Both the position numbers and the translations under genes were made by a program. A stretch of DNA of 64,000 bases from Pseudomonas sp. SLFW (GTDB lineage Bacteria > Pseudomonadota > Gammaproteobacteria > Pseudomonadales > Pseudomonadaceae). Below, one piece after another: positions 33,496 through 41,428 of the stretch (positions are counted from its first letter, which is position 1; each line of letters starts with the position of its first letter). Where the stretch lies: contig NZ_JAAAKW010000017.1 in assembly GCF_009905615.1 (NCBI RefSeq), positions 1-64,000 on the forward strand, in the 5' to 3' direction. Below the pieces are notes generated by a model, which saw only the letters and a list, made by a program, of their open reading frames with translations, did not search any database and was not told the DNA's origin.

Positions 33496-34824
33496 TCAGT
33501 CCCCAAACATCCCCACCAGCAACACCCCGTTCAGACCGATGATCAGCAGCGCAATCACCCACGCTACCGATGTCAGCAGCGGCCCGGCCACCAGATTGCC
33601 CATCAGCTTGCGGTTGGAGACGAAACGCACCAGCGGCACGATGGCGAACGGCAGTTGCATCGACAGGATCACCTGGCTCAAGACCAGCAGCTTCGCCGTG
33701 CCTTCCGAGCCGTAGATGCTGGTCACGACGATCACCGGAATGATCGCCAGCCCCCGGGTCAACAAGCGTCGCACCCAGCCCGGTAACTTCAGCTTCAGAA
33801 AGCCTTCCATGACGATCTGCCCGGCAAGGGTCGCGGTCACCGTGGAGTTGATCCCCGACGCCAGCAGCGCGATGGCGAACAGCGCTGACGCGATGCCGAC
33901 ACCGAGCATGGGCGACAGCAGATGGTAAGCCTGCTCGATTTCCACGACGTCGGTCTTGCCCGCCTTGTGAAACACCGTGGCCGCCGTGATCAGGATCGCA
34001 GCGTTGACGAACAGCGCCAGGGTCAGGGCGATGGTGCTGTCTGTGACCGACCAGCGCAGGCCGATGCGACGGCCTTCATCGGTGCGCGGGTAGGCGCGGG
34101 TCTGCACGATGGAGGAGTGCAGGTAGAGGTTATGGGGCATCACCGTGGCGCCGATGATTCCGATGGCCAGGTACAGCGCGGCGGGGTTGGTGACGATTTC
34201 CGCCTTGGGAATGAACCCGGCGAACAACTCGGTCATGTCAGGGCGGGCCAGCACCATCTGTATCGCAAAGCAGCCGAAGATGATTAAAAGCAGGGCAATG
34301 ACGAACGCTTCCAGCGCCCGGAAGCCTTTGCCCATCAACAGGAAGATCAGAAACACGTCAATGGCCGAAATCACCGCGCCCCACACCAGCGGAATGCCGA
34401 ACAGCAAATTCAAGGCGATGGCGGTGCCGATGACTTCGGCCAGGTCGCAGGCGATGATCGCAATTTCACAGGCCAGCCATAGGGCGATGCACACCGGACG
34501 GCTGTAGCGTTCGCGGCAGGCACGGGCCAGATCCCAACCGGTGGCGATGCCCAGCCGAGCCGACAGCGCTTGCAGGACGATGGCCATGAGGTTGGACAAG
34601 AGAATGACGGAGAGCAGCAGATAACCGAACTGCGAGCCACCGGCCAGGTCCGTTGCCCAGTTGCCGGGGTCCATATAGCCCACCGCGACCATGTAGCCCG
34701 GCCCGGTAAACGCCAGCAGCCGTTTGAACCAGTTACCTGATTTTGGCAGGGCGACACTGGCACTGGGCATGCCGCCACCCAGTGTGTCGTCACCGGGGTT
34801 GGCCCGGTTTTTCAAGGGTTGCAT
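33496..34824 (-). CDS. mntH: NRAMP-family divalent metal transporter (MntH-like)
   Basis: The 442-residue, ~11-helix inner-membrane protein has the family motifs DPGNWATDLAGGSQFGY in helix 1 (metal-binding Asp and Asn) and IGATVMPHNLYLHSS in helix 6 (metal-binding Met). MntH proteins import Mn2+ (and Fe2+) with protons. The ATG at 34824 is preferred to the adjacent TTG. It separates the copper operon from the GT2 gene. No MntR- or Fur-like box was recognised in its short upstream region. Confidence 0.92.
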   Translation of the reverse strand: MQPLKNRANPGDDTLGGGMPSASVALPKSGNWFKRLLAFTGPGYMVAVGYMDPGNWATDLAGGSQFGYLLLSVILLSNLMAIVLQALSARLGIATGWDLARACRERYSRPVCIALWLACEIAIIACDLAEVIGTAIALNLLFGIPLVWGAVISAIDVFLIFLLMGKGFRALEAFVIALLLIIFGCFAIQMVLARPDMTELFAGFIPKAEIVTNPAALYLAIGIIGATVMPHNLYLHSSIVQTRAYPRTDEGRRIGLRWSVTDSTIALTLALFVNAAILITAATVFHKAGKTDVVEIEQAYHLLSPMLGVGIASALFAIALLASGINSTVTATLAGQIVMEGFLKLKLPGWVRRLLTRGLAIIPVIVVTSIYGSEGTAKLLVLSQVILSMQLPFAIVPLVRFVSNRKLMGNLVAGPLLTSVAWVIALLIIGLNGVLLVGMFGD

Positions 34825-34909
34825 CAATTACGGTCCCGCCGAGGTCTGGGTTCTGCGCATGCGAGGGTAGGCGCCGAACGGAGCATTCTGGCGGCATGCG
34901 TTATGAGGG

Positions 34910-35575
34910 TTAGCCTAATAACGTTTGAGTCGCCAGTGAATTCAGGTAATCGCCGAAGCCTTCCTTGCATCGACAGTGCTTACGGGCGCTAGTAGTCACG
35001 CTGTTGCGCGCTGTCCAGACGATGCGAGCGCCGATGCGTTCGAGGTCCGCGACCAAATGCACGTCTTCATGGGCGGCCAGCGCCTTGAATCCTCCGGCTC
35101 GGAGGTAGGCTTCGGAAGACACGCCCAGATTCGCGCCGTGAATGTGGCGGTGATCATCCACCGGGCGATAAAGCGCGTCGTATCGCTCACGCACCTGCGG
35201 TGTGTGTTCGGACCAATCGTCCACCTGCACGATGCCGCAGACTGCGTCAGCGCCGAACGCGATTTGCTCCGCCAGCCACGCGTACGGCACAACAGTGTCG
35301 GCGTCTGTGAACGCGAGCCAGCGCGCGCCTCGGTCTAGCATGCGCCGGGCGCCTGCTGCGCGGGTCATGCCAACGTTGCGGTGGTTGCACGGATGGGTGT
35401 GTACGCCATGGGCGCGTGCAATCTGCGCCGAACTGTCGGAACAGTCGTCGAGGACGATCAGAATCTCGACCGCCTCGCCGCTCAGGTCTTCATGACTGGC
35501 AGCGGCGATCAGCGATTTGATGCAGTCATCCAGATACAGCTCTTCGTTGTGTGCGGGGACAATGATTCCAATCAT
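34910..35575 (-). CDS. GT2-family glycosyltransferase
   Basis: The 221-residue GT-A-fold enzyme has the start IGIIVPAHNEELYLDDCI, the nucleotide-sugar DxD-like motif FTDADTVVP (~residue 90), and HGANLGVSSEAYLRAGGF with AAHEDVHL further on. It has no membrane segments. Proteins of this type cluster with the acyl-CoA dehydrogenase / PIG-L / methyltransferase set. Here it is on the same strand as that operon but upstream of it, with the NRAMP gene and the copper operon in between. Confidence 0.87.
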   Translation of the reverse strand: MIGIIVPAHNEELYLDDCIKSLIAAASHEDLSGEAVEILIVLDDCSDSSAQIARAHGVHTHPCNHRNVGMTRAAGARRMLDRGARWLAFTDADTVVPYAWLAEQIAFGADAVCGIVQVDDWSEHTPQVRERYDALYRPVDDHRHIHGANLGVSSEAYLRAGGFKALAAHEDVHLVADLERIGARIVWTARNSVTTSARKHCRCKEGFGDYLNSLATQTLLG

Positions 35576-35719
35576 GGGCGATTCTCGTCAGGGCACCCGC
35601 GGTGATCGCGTTGGCCTTTCGATGTCGACGTGATTGTTTGGACAAGAGTTGCAAGTATTTTCGTTTTCGAAGACAGGCTGTCGTAAACGAGAGGTTTTGG
35701 CCGTATAAACGAAGAAAGA

Positions 35720-35864
35720 TTGAATTAGTTGGCCAACAGCAGTTCCTACCCCGTGAGTGCGAGACTCCCCTGGCGGACTGTACGTCGCTGTCTTCCGCTG
35801 GGGTTACTCTTCTTCCAGACGCACCGACGCCGCTATAAAAGCGGCGTCGGTGCGTTTTGCTTTC
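35720..35864 (+). ncRNA. Candidate small regulatory RNA with strong intrinsic terminator
   Basis: A perfect 15-bp stem (35819-35833 with 35841-35855, loop TATAAAA) is followed on the plus strand by TTTGCTTTC. No plus-strand gene lies upstream, so the terminator must end an RNA made in this interval. The ~100 bases before it hold C-rich single-strand candidates (TACCCCGTGAG, ACTCCCCTGG), as in Hfq-bound Pseudomonas sRNAs such as P16/RgsA; identity with that family is only a guess. The 5' end is uncertain, put near 35720 by size. Confidence 0.5.
35819..35864 (+). terminator. Strong rho-independent terminator
   Basis: ACGCACCGACGCCGC pairs with GCGGCGTCGGTGCGT over 15 bp without mismatch, with a 7-base loop and a T-rich tail on the plus strand. 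On the minus strand it could also halt read-through from the DJ-1 gene, but there it is not followed by a T run. Confidence 0.85.
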
Positions 35865-35881
35865 GGGCTACGCCACTGGCT

Positions 35882-36445
35882 TCATGCCGCAAGCAGCGCC
35901 TTGCCGATGGCCTCGTTGAAGGCAGGCAGGTCATCCGGTGTGCGCGAGGTGATCAGCGTCCAGTCGTTGGCGCCGCATTGCTTGACCTCGGCATCGACCC
36001 AGCCTGCCGCCTTGGCGTTGAGCAGGTCAGTGCGCACGCTAGGATAGGAGGTGAGCGTCTTGCCTTCCACAACCCCGGCATCGATCAGCAGCCATGGGCC
36101 GTGGCAGATCGCGGCAATGAGTTTGCCCGCATCAGCGAAGGCCTTGACCAGACGCTGGGCATCGGCGTCCTGACGCAGGGTGTCGGCGTTGACGGTGCCT
36201 CCCGGGATGATCAGCGCATCGAATTGATCAGCGGACAAGCCCGCCAGGCGGGCGTCCGAGGTGACGCTGGTGTCTTTCTCGGTGTCGTGCAGGAACGTCT
36301 GGGCGGCGCCGCCCTTGATGGTCGCGTGAGTCACAGTTGCCCCCATGCCTTTCAACGCCTCCAGCGGTTTGAGCAACTCGTCGCGCTCGATCCCGGTGTT
36401 GGCGGTGATGATCAGGACTTTCTTGCCGTTCAGTGTGGTGCTCAT
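35882..36445 (-). CDS. DJ-1/PfpI-family type 1 glutamine amidotransferase-like protein
   Basis: The 187-residue cytoplasmic protein has the nucleophile-elbow motif AAICHGPWLLIDAG (Cys near residue 115) and the conserved Glu region near the start. The PfpI group includes YhbO/YajL-type stress proteins reported as glyoxalase/deglycase or chaperone-like. GGAGG precedes the ATG. The tail VKQCGANDWTLITSRTPDDL is typical of the family. It is followed by the small-RNA interval, and no operon partner is seen. Confidence 0.9.
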   Translation of the reverse strand: MSTTLNGKKVLIITANTGIERDELLKPLEALKGMGATVTHATIKGGAAQTFLHDTEKDTSVTSDARLAGLSADQFDALIIPGGTVNADTLRQDADAQRLVKAFADAGKLIAAICHGPWLLIDAGVVEGKTLTSYPSVRTDLLNAKAAGWVDAEVKQCGANDWTLITSRTPDDLPAFNEAIGKALLAA

Positions 36446-36577
36446 GGTGGTGATGCCTCCCAGTGGATACCGTGCCCGATAAATCGGACGTGTCGGTTCT
36501 CAGAGGGAATTGCAAAAACGAAAGTTCAGCCTGATTGCACCGTCGGCCATTCGCGCCATTGGAGGGTCAGGCTGGAC

Positions 36578-36913
36578 TCACAAACATTCCCGAGCGGCTT
36601 TTTCCAGCGCGCTGCGACCGAACGCCGCAGAGAGGGGTGCCCGTTGATAGAAGAACACGCGGGTGTTGGGGTTGCCTTTGAACACTTCGAGAATGTCGTC
36701 TTGAGACACTTTGCTGGAGACCAGCAACTTAAAGTGGTTCTTGCCTTCGGTCATCGTCGTTTCGGGTTTGATTTTCTGCCACTTGGGGAACACGCATTGC
36801 GCGTAGTCCGCCGGGGCTTTGGTGGTTTCCAGATCGACAGATGGATTGTTCGGCGTGGAACCACAGCCATAAAGCGACACGGCCAGCGTAGCCGTCAGCA
36901 GTAAATGACGCAT
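36578..36913 (-). CDS. Small lipoprotein, unknown function
   Basis: A 111-residue protein with an N-terminal signal and lipobox (LTATLAVSLYGC, Cys about residue 17), so it is probably anchored to a membrane. The mature part is mixed alpha/beta, with no recognised domain. It carries two further cysteines (CVFPKW and the C-terminal REC). The start at 36913 has CAGG nine bases upstream; an ATG nine bases earlier is set too close to it. It stands alone. Confidence 0.7.
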   Translation of the reverse strand: MRHLLLTATLAVSLYGCGSTPNNPSVDLETTKAPADYAQCVFPKWQKIKPETTMTEGKNHFKLLVSSKVSQDDILEVFKGNPNTRVFFYQRAPLSAAFGRSALEKAARECL

Positions 36914-37380
36914 CGAGTTCATCCTGAAACTAAGCGTGAGATCACGTGAAGCCACTGCCGAGAAATTAATATCAATCCGATATCATTTTTCGATCTTTAA
37001 GTGGGCTCGCACGTGTTTGTTTTATCTCGACTTGAAAGAGAGAAGTTGGGGAACGGTATCGATTCTCATTGAAGCGTTTAGCGCCCCCTTCATCAGTTGC
37101 CGCGTATGTTGACGAGCAAACGGCTAAATGAAAAGAGCGTCCCGTAAATATTCCCCGCGCTCTTGATCTGGGCAGCGAATAGGCAGGCAACAGAAGCGTT
37201 TCCAGCGGTCATGAAACGTACACATCACAAAAGAGCCGCAGGACGGATGGTCACTTCAGTGCTCACTCAGGTGAGAAGTGAGCGCTCGATTTGAAGGCTT
37301 TCCGGCTTGACAATGCCTTTCATGAGCATAAAGTGAGCTACAACGAGCATTAATGCTCCTATTTATTGATGAGAACGAGC
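36914..37380. other. AT-rich gene-free interval
   Basis: The interval is noticeably richer in A and T than its surroundings. It must hold the promoter of the lipoprotein gene (minus) and of the GH3 gene (plus). Only a 14-bp palindrome at 37345-37358 stands out. The short frames here look non-coding. Confidence 0.4.
37345..37358. promoter_or_regulatory. 14-bp palindrome before GH3 gene
   Basis: GAGCATTAATGCTC is perfectly self-complementary and lies 23-36 bp upstream of the GH3 start. It could be a repressor site overlapping the promoter or leader. Confidence 0.4.
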
Positions 37381-38463
37381 ATGATGACCGAACTGCACCG
37401 AGCAGCCTATTCCGTCTTGCTACCGGCTTTCAGCGGCCTCACGCTTGATGAGGGTGTGCGTCGTTTCCTGAAAAACGGTGGCGTTTCCATCTTGTTGGGC
37501 GAAACCCGCGACGAATACCTCGCGCGCAAGATGACTTTCGAGCGTCGCCGCGCTGAAGCCCAGGCGGATTTCTCCCGTATCGTCGAGCATGCCGCGGACT
37601 GTGCAGGTGGCCCGGTATTGGTGGCCGTTGATCAGGAGCTTGGAGGCATACAACGGTTGCATCGGCTGGTGCCCGGTATGCCGTCGGCAGATGAACTCAA
37701 GACGCTCAGCAGCGAAGACATCGAGGCGCGCAGCTATGAGATGGCAAGTTCGGCGCGGGCCATGGGGGTCAATATGTTCCTGGCCCCGATCGTCGATGTG
37801 GTCACCGGCAACAACCCTTGGTTGCACAATCGCCATTTGGGGCCGGATGCCGTTCAAGTCGCGCGTATTTCCTGCGCGTTCATCCGGGGCGTGCAGCGGG
37901 CAGGGGTGATCGCCACGGCCAAGCACTTCCCCGGTCACTATGAAACCCAGGACGACCCTGCTGTGGCCAGGGCCTTCGTACCGGACAACCTTGAAGCGCT
38001 GAACGAGGGGCTGGACGTGTTCCGCCAAGTGATCGCGGCCGGCGTGAAAGCGATCATGCCCGGTCCGGCGGTGTTTCCCGCACTCGACCCGCAGCACTCC
38101 GCCAGCACATCGCGCAAGGTCATTGGGCTGTTGAGCGAGGAGTTAGGGTTCGATGGGCTGATCATTTCAGACGACCTGGACGCCGTGTCCATCCTGCGCG
38201 GCAACAGCATCACCGACACGGCCGTCACAGCGTTGGAAGCGGGCGCGCATCTTTTGCTGGTGTCCAGTGACTCGGGTCTGGACGACATCGCTCAGGCCAT
38301 CGTCGATGCGGTGGAAAATGGCCGGCTTGATCGCCAGCGCTTGATGACAGCGTCGAATCAGGTGCGAGGCCTGGCGCAAGCGTCCAGAGACCAGGTCGAA
38401 TCCGGGCTGTACGTGTCCTACCCGATTCCGGGCGGTCAGCTCACTCGACGTGTCGTTCGCTGA
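37381..38463 (+). CDS. Glycoside hydrolase family 3 protein, NagZ-like with altered catalytic loop
   Basis: The ~360-residue single-domain GH3 protein has FLKNGGVSILLG, VAVDQELGGIQRL, TAKHFPGHYETQDDP and LIISDDLDAVSIL with the catalytic Asp nucleophile. It has the length of NagZ-type beta-N-acetylglucosaminidases. In NagZ the loop after KHFPGH ends in Asp-Ser-His, which supplies the general acid; here the same position reads Asp-Pro-Ala, and a following conserved His is also lost. So the fold and nucleophile are kept, but activity or specificity is doubtful. The start is 37381 or 37384; GAGAA lies just upstream. Confidence 0.82.
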   Translation: MMTELHRAAYSVLLPAFSGLTLDEGVRRFLKNGGVSILLGETRDEYLARKMTFERRRAEAQADFSRIVEHAADCAGGPVLVAVDQELGGIQRLHRLVPGMPSADELKTLSSEDIEARSYEMASSARAMGVNMFLAPIVDVVTGNNPWLHNRHLGPDAVQVARISCAFIRGVQRAGVIATAKHFPGHYETQDDPAVARAFVPDNLEALNEGLDVFRQVIAAGVKAIMPGPAVFPALDPQHSASTSRKVIGLLSEELGFDGLIISDDLDAVSILRGNSITDTAVTALEAGAHLLLVSSDSGLDDIAQAIVDAVENGRLDRQRLMTASNQVRGLAQASRDQVESGLYVSYPIPGGQLTRRVVR

Positions 38464-38561
38464 CCACACACGTTCATTGCAGGGGCAGTAGGCAGCCAGG
38501 CGGGCGGCATTGCACAATGCAACCGCCTCGAAAGACCTCATCTGCCAAGAGTCTGCTGCCC

Positions 38562-38969
38562 ATGTTTACGCCTCTCGCCTACGCCGAACTCATGCGTCTC
38601 GCCCAACGCTCCCACGCCATCAACCAGCCTTGCACGTGCCAGTCCAAATCCTTCGCAGGCTGGGAAGGGCTTCCCGTCTCGCTCAAAGAAAGCCAACTGC
38701 GGGAAGTCGGCTCCCTGATCGCCGCCGAGGAAGAAGACCTCACGCTCGACGAATACCATCCCGCCAACACCTCCTATTGGTCACCCGACGCCCCCATCGC
38801 CCCACAGTTCTTTCCCTACAACCGCTGCAGGGTTTGCGAATGCGTGACCTGCGGCCGCGTGTACCTGCGCTATGCCGAGGCAGGGGCTTACCACATCGAG
38901 CAGCGGATTCGCAGTCTCGATCCGGGGTTGATGGTGGATGTGGCGTTCGAGGGAGTTGGGCGGGCGTAG
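38562..38969 (+). CDS. Small Cys-containing protein, unknown function
   Basis: A 135-residue soluble protein. Paired cysteines in INQPCTCQ and in CRVCECVTCGRVYLRY (~residues 88-104) suggest a zinc-ribbon-like site. An acidic stretch (AAEEEDLTLDEY) lies between them. The family is not recognised. The ATG is preceded by AAGAG about ten bases away. It is convergent with the porin gene, with 12 bp between stops. Confidence 0.65.
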   Translation: MFTPLAYAELMRLAQRSHAINQPCTCQSKSFAGWEGLPVSLKESQLREVGSLIAAEEEDLTLDEYHPANTSYWSPDAPIAPQFFPYNRCRVCECVTCGRVYLRYAEAGAYHIEQRIRSLDPGLMVDVAFEGVGRA

Positions 38970-38981
38970 CGCGTCCAGCAC

Positions 38982-40160
38982 TTAGAAGTAATACCCAACG
39001 TTCACATACAGCTGGTTCTCCCACTGATTGCTCCCCCCCGCGCCGAGGCTCTGGCTGTAATCGCTGCCGCCGATGTACGGGTCGTTCTTGCCGATGAGCC
39101 ATTCGGTGGCGACCCACAGTTTGCTGACCGAGAACGAGGAGCCGAGGATCACGCGCTGGGAGTCGTCGAAGCCGGCGGCGGATTTCTGGTAGGCGCTGTA
39201 GTTGGCGTAGAGCTTGATGCCGCTGATCTGGTCGAACAGGTATTTGCCGCCGACATCGTAGCTCAGGTCGGCGACGTACAGGTTGGCGCGGCTGGCAACG
39301 TTGTAGGTGCCGTCGTAACCGCCGAAGGTGACCAGTTCGTCGGTGCCGGGGTTGCGCGGCGACATCTGTTGGCGGGCGGCTTGCAATTGCACGCCCCACG
39401 GGCCGTTTTTACCGATGTAGTGAACGGCGACGGCGTTGCGTCGGCCATCGCGGTCGGTGTCGTTGTTTTCCAGCGAAGAGCTCAGGCCCGAGACGCCGAC
39501 TTCGGATTTCCATGGCCCGAGGTCGAGCGCCCTGGCCACCCGCAGCACGACGGTGTTGCGCTCCTGGTTGTCACTGCCGTTGGCGACGTAACTGTCCGCT
39601 TGCGACACGACACTGGAATACGTACGGCCTTTGCTGGTGCCTTTGCCTTGCCATGCCGGGCGCAGGTAGTAACCCGCCTGAATGTTCCAGTCGCCGGTTT
39701 GCTGAATGTATTTCGCGCCCATTTCCTCGACGTCTTCCAGGCCGACCACGTTGCCGAGGGTCTCGAAGAAAGTGCTGCCGAAGTAAGGCTGCAAGCCGAA
39801 CGGGATCTGGTTCAGGCCCACTTGGATCTGTTGATCCGGGTTGAATTTATAGCCGACCCACGCGTACTCGGGGAACGAAATGTCGCCCACGTGTTTAGTG
39901 TATTTATAGGGGTAGGAGTGTCCGTAGAAGCGGTATTTCGCCGCACCGATCCAGCTGTCGGAGGTGTATTTGGCGGTGAGGAACACGGTGTCGAAATTGA
40001 ATTTCTGAATGTCCCGATCCGGGTCGTAATCCCAGCGCGCTCGGATGGCACCGCCCAGGTCGAGGTGGTCGGTGACTGGCACGGCCATGGCAGGCGCGGA
40101 GCAGGCACAGAGAAGGGTGAGGCACGAAGCAGACAGCCGCAGGGAAGCGCAGGAAGGCAT
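38982..40160 (-). CDS. Outer-membrane porin of the second catabolic island
   Basis: The 392-residue protein has a signal peptide (cleavage near AMAVPV), alternating beta-strand pattern, and a C-terminal strand ending VNVGYYF with terminal Phe, as in outer-membrane porins. It resembles the porins placed next to catabolic regulators in Pseudomonas, but the precise family (OprO/OprP-like or another) is unsure. It is divergent from the LysR gene at 40355. Its leader holds a CA-motif (40174-40181), and the intergenic region has the operator candidate at 40219-40237. Confidence 0.8.
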   Translation of the reverse strand: MPSCASLRLSASCLTLLCACSAPAMAVPVTDHLDLGGAIRARWDYDPDRDIQKFNFDTVFLTAKYTSDSWIGAAKYRFYGHSYPYKYTKHVGDISFPEYAWVGYKFNPDQQIQVGLNQIPFGLQPYFGSTFFETLGNVVGLEDVEEMGAKYIQQTGDWNIQAGYYLRPAWQGKGTSKGRTYSSVVSQADSYVANGSDNQERNTVVLRVARALDLGPWKSEVGVSGLSSSLENNDTDRDGRRNAVAVHYIGKNGPWGVQLQAARQQMSPRNPGTDELVTFGGYDGTYNVASRANLYVADLSYDVGGKYLFDQISGIKLYANYSAYQKSAAGFDDSQRVILGSSFSVSKLWVATEWLIGKNDPYIGGSDYSQSLGAGGSNQWENQLYVNVGYYF

Positions 40161-40173
40161 GGGTACGTCTCGG

Positions 40174-40181
40174 TTGTTTTT
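40174..40181 (-). promoter_or_regulatory. CA-motif in porin leader
   Basis: The minus strand reads AAAAACAACC just before the porin start; AAAAACAA matches AANAANAA, the Hfq/Crc target. Confidence 0.45.
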
Positions 40182-40218
40182 ATTAGATGGCGCGCAGTTT
40201 TATGATCCGCGCTTCAAT

Positions 40219-40237
40219 CGACAAACGATTATTTGTC
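40219..40237. promoter_or_regulatory. Operator candidate, porin-LysR intergenic
   Basis: CGACAAACGATT (40219-40230) lies within a perfect inverted repeat GACAAA-N6-TTTGTC (40220-40237). The same 12 bases occur inverted before the aldehyde dehydrogenase gene (41356-41367). Confidence 0.6.
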
Positions 40238-40354
40238 CGGCCAAACCTTCGGCAAATGCATGTTACTGCCAGAAAATTCTCCAACGGCCGTAGTCGACAC
40301 CTGTCGTACCGTGGGATGCTTCGCGCCTTCCCCGTGGCGGTCAGAGAGCTTCAC

Positions 40355-41296
40355 ATGAAACGCAAAATGCCCGGCCTCAATGCCCTGAAAGCCTTCGAAG
40401 TGGCCGGCAGCACCGGCAGTTTTACCCGCGCAGCCGAGCTGTTGAACGTGACCCAGAGCGCGGTCAGTCGCCAGGTGCGCCAGCTTGAGGAGCAACTGGG
40501 TGAGACGCTACTGGAGCGTCGCCATCATCATCTCGACCTCACCAGTGCCGGTCGGGTGCTGTTGCGGGCGCTGCATCAATCCTTCGACAAAATCGAAATG
40601 ACCGTGCGCAGCCTTCAGCAGAAATCCCACTCCAATCGTCTGCGGATCAACGCGCCGCCGACGTTCACCCATCGCTGGCTGATGCCGCGGCTGGGGCGCT
40701 TGCGTGAGCAGCATCCTGAACTGGAGTTGAGCATCAGCACCCGTTTGCAGGACAGCCTGGCCGAGACCAGCACCCTCGATTGTGCGATCCGGTTTGGCAA
40801 CGGCGAGTGGGACGGGCTGGACAGTTCACTGCTGATTCAGGAGCGGCACATCGCGGTCTGCGCGCCGTCGCTGTATGCGCGGGAGTCGAGCGACGAGGGG
40901 ATCGACCTCAATCGCCTGACGCTGCTGCACGTGCTGGCCAACGAGGACCAGCGCTACCTGACGTGGAAACACTGGCTCGACGCCGCACGCATCCAGGGCG
41001 TCGATACCCAGGGCGGGTACGAGTTCGACCTGCTCGACCTGGCCATTCGTGCGGCGGTCGACGGGCTGGGCATCACCATCGCCGACTGGCACATGGTCGC
41101 TCCTGAATTGGCCACCGGACACCTGACTCAAGTGATGAACGTGCACGTCGAAGGCCACCAATCGTACTGGCTGGTAACGCGCCCGGAGCAGGATTTGCCG
41201 CAATTACAGGTCTTCAGCCAGTGGTTGCAGGAAGAAATCTGGCTGGCGCAGCGTCAGCTCGAACCCTCTACGGCGGCCCTGACAGCGATTCCCTGA
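40355..41296 (+). CDS. LysR-family regulator (GcvA-like) of second catabolic island
   Basis: The 313-residue regulator has the GcvA-like start MPGLNALKAFEVAGSTGSFT, the helix-turn-helix QSAVSRQVRQLEEQLGETL, and a LysR effector domain. It lies between a divergent porin gene and a plus-strand catabolic operon beginning with aldehyde dehydrogenase. A shared 12-bp sequence in both promoter regions makes it the likely local regulator. The ATG at 40355 has GAGAG upstream; the frame is open for 168 bases before that without a good start. The effector is unknown. Confidence 0.9.
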   Translation: MKRKMPGLNALKAFEVAGSTGSFTRAAELLNVTQSAVSRQVRQLEEQLGETLLERRHHHLDLTSAGRVLLRALHQSFDKIEMTVRSLQQKSHSNRLRINAPPTFTHRWLMPRLGRLREQHPELELSISTRLQDSLAETSTLDCAIRFGNGEWDGLDSSLLIQERHIAVCAPSLYARESSDEGIDLNRLTLLHVLANEDQRYLTWKHWLDAARIQGVDTQGGYEFDLLDLAIRAAVDGLGITIADWHMVAPELATGHLTQVMNVHVEGHQSYWLVTRPEQDLPQLQVFSQWLQEEIWLAQRQLEPSTAALTAIP

Positions 41297-41355
41297 CCAC
41301 CCAACGATAGGGTTGGGCACTAACGTGCGTTTTTGGAATGTTTGTCGGATCAATA

Positions 41356-41367
41356 AATCGTTTGTCG
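41356..41367. promoter_or_regulatory. Operator candidate before aldehyde dehydrogenase
   Basis: AATCGTTTGTCG is the exact inverse complement of the CGACAAACGATT site at 40219-40230. A second TTTGTC lies 20 bp upstream at 41341, two helical turns away. Confidence 0.6.
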
Positions 41368-41405
41368 CCACCGTGTTCGATGACAAGACTGATCGTCATT
41401 CGTAC

Positions 41406-41413
41406 AAAAACAA
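41406..41413 (+). promoter_or_regulatory. CA-motif in aldehyde dehydrogenase leader
   Basis: ACAAAAACAACGG contains AAAAACAA, 16 bases before the aldehyde dehydrogenase ATG. It matches the Hfq/Crc target and resembles the porin leader motif. Confidence 0.5.
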
Positions 41414-41428
41414 CGGTGGACGTCCCAC

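Larger units (their letters stand above)
35576..35881. other. Intergenic interval with probable small RNA
   Basis: The interval between the divergent-ending GT2 start and the DJ-1 gene stop has no convincing protein gene. It is dominated by the candidate small RNA and its strong hairpin (35720-35864). Confidence 0.5.

Noticed and set aside
35602..35838. A 78-residue plus-strand frame overlapping the sRNA candidate
   Set aside because: No start signal; the frame ends inside the terminator stem, and the RNA reading is a better explanation.
36972..37190. A 72-residue minus-strand frame in the AT-rich interval
   Set aside because: No ribosome-binding site, no recognised family, odd composition.
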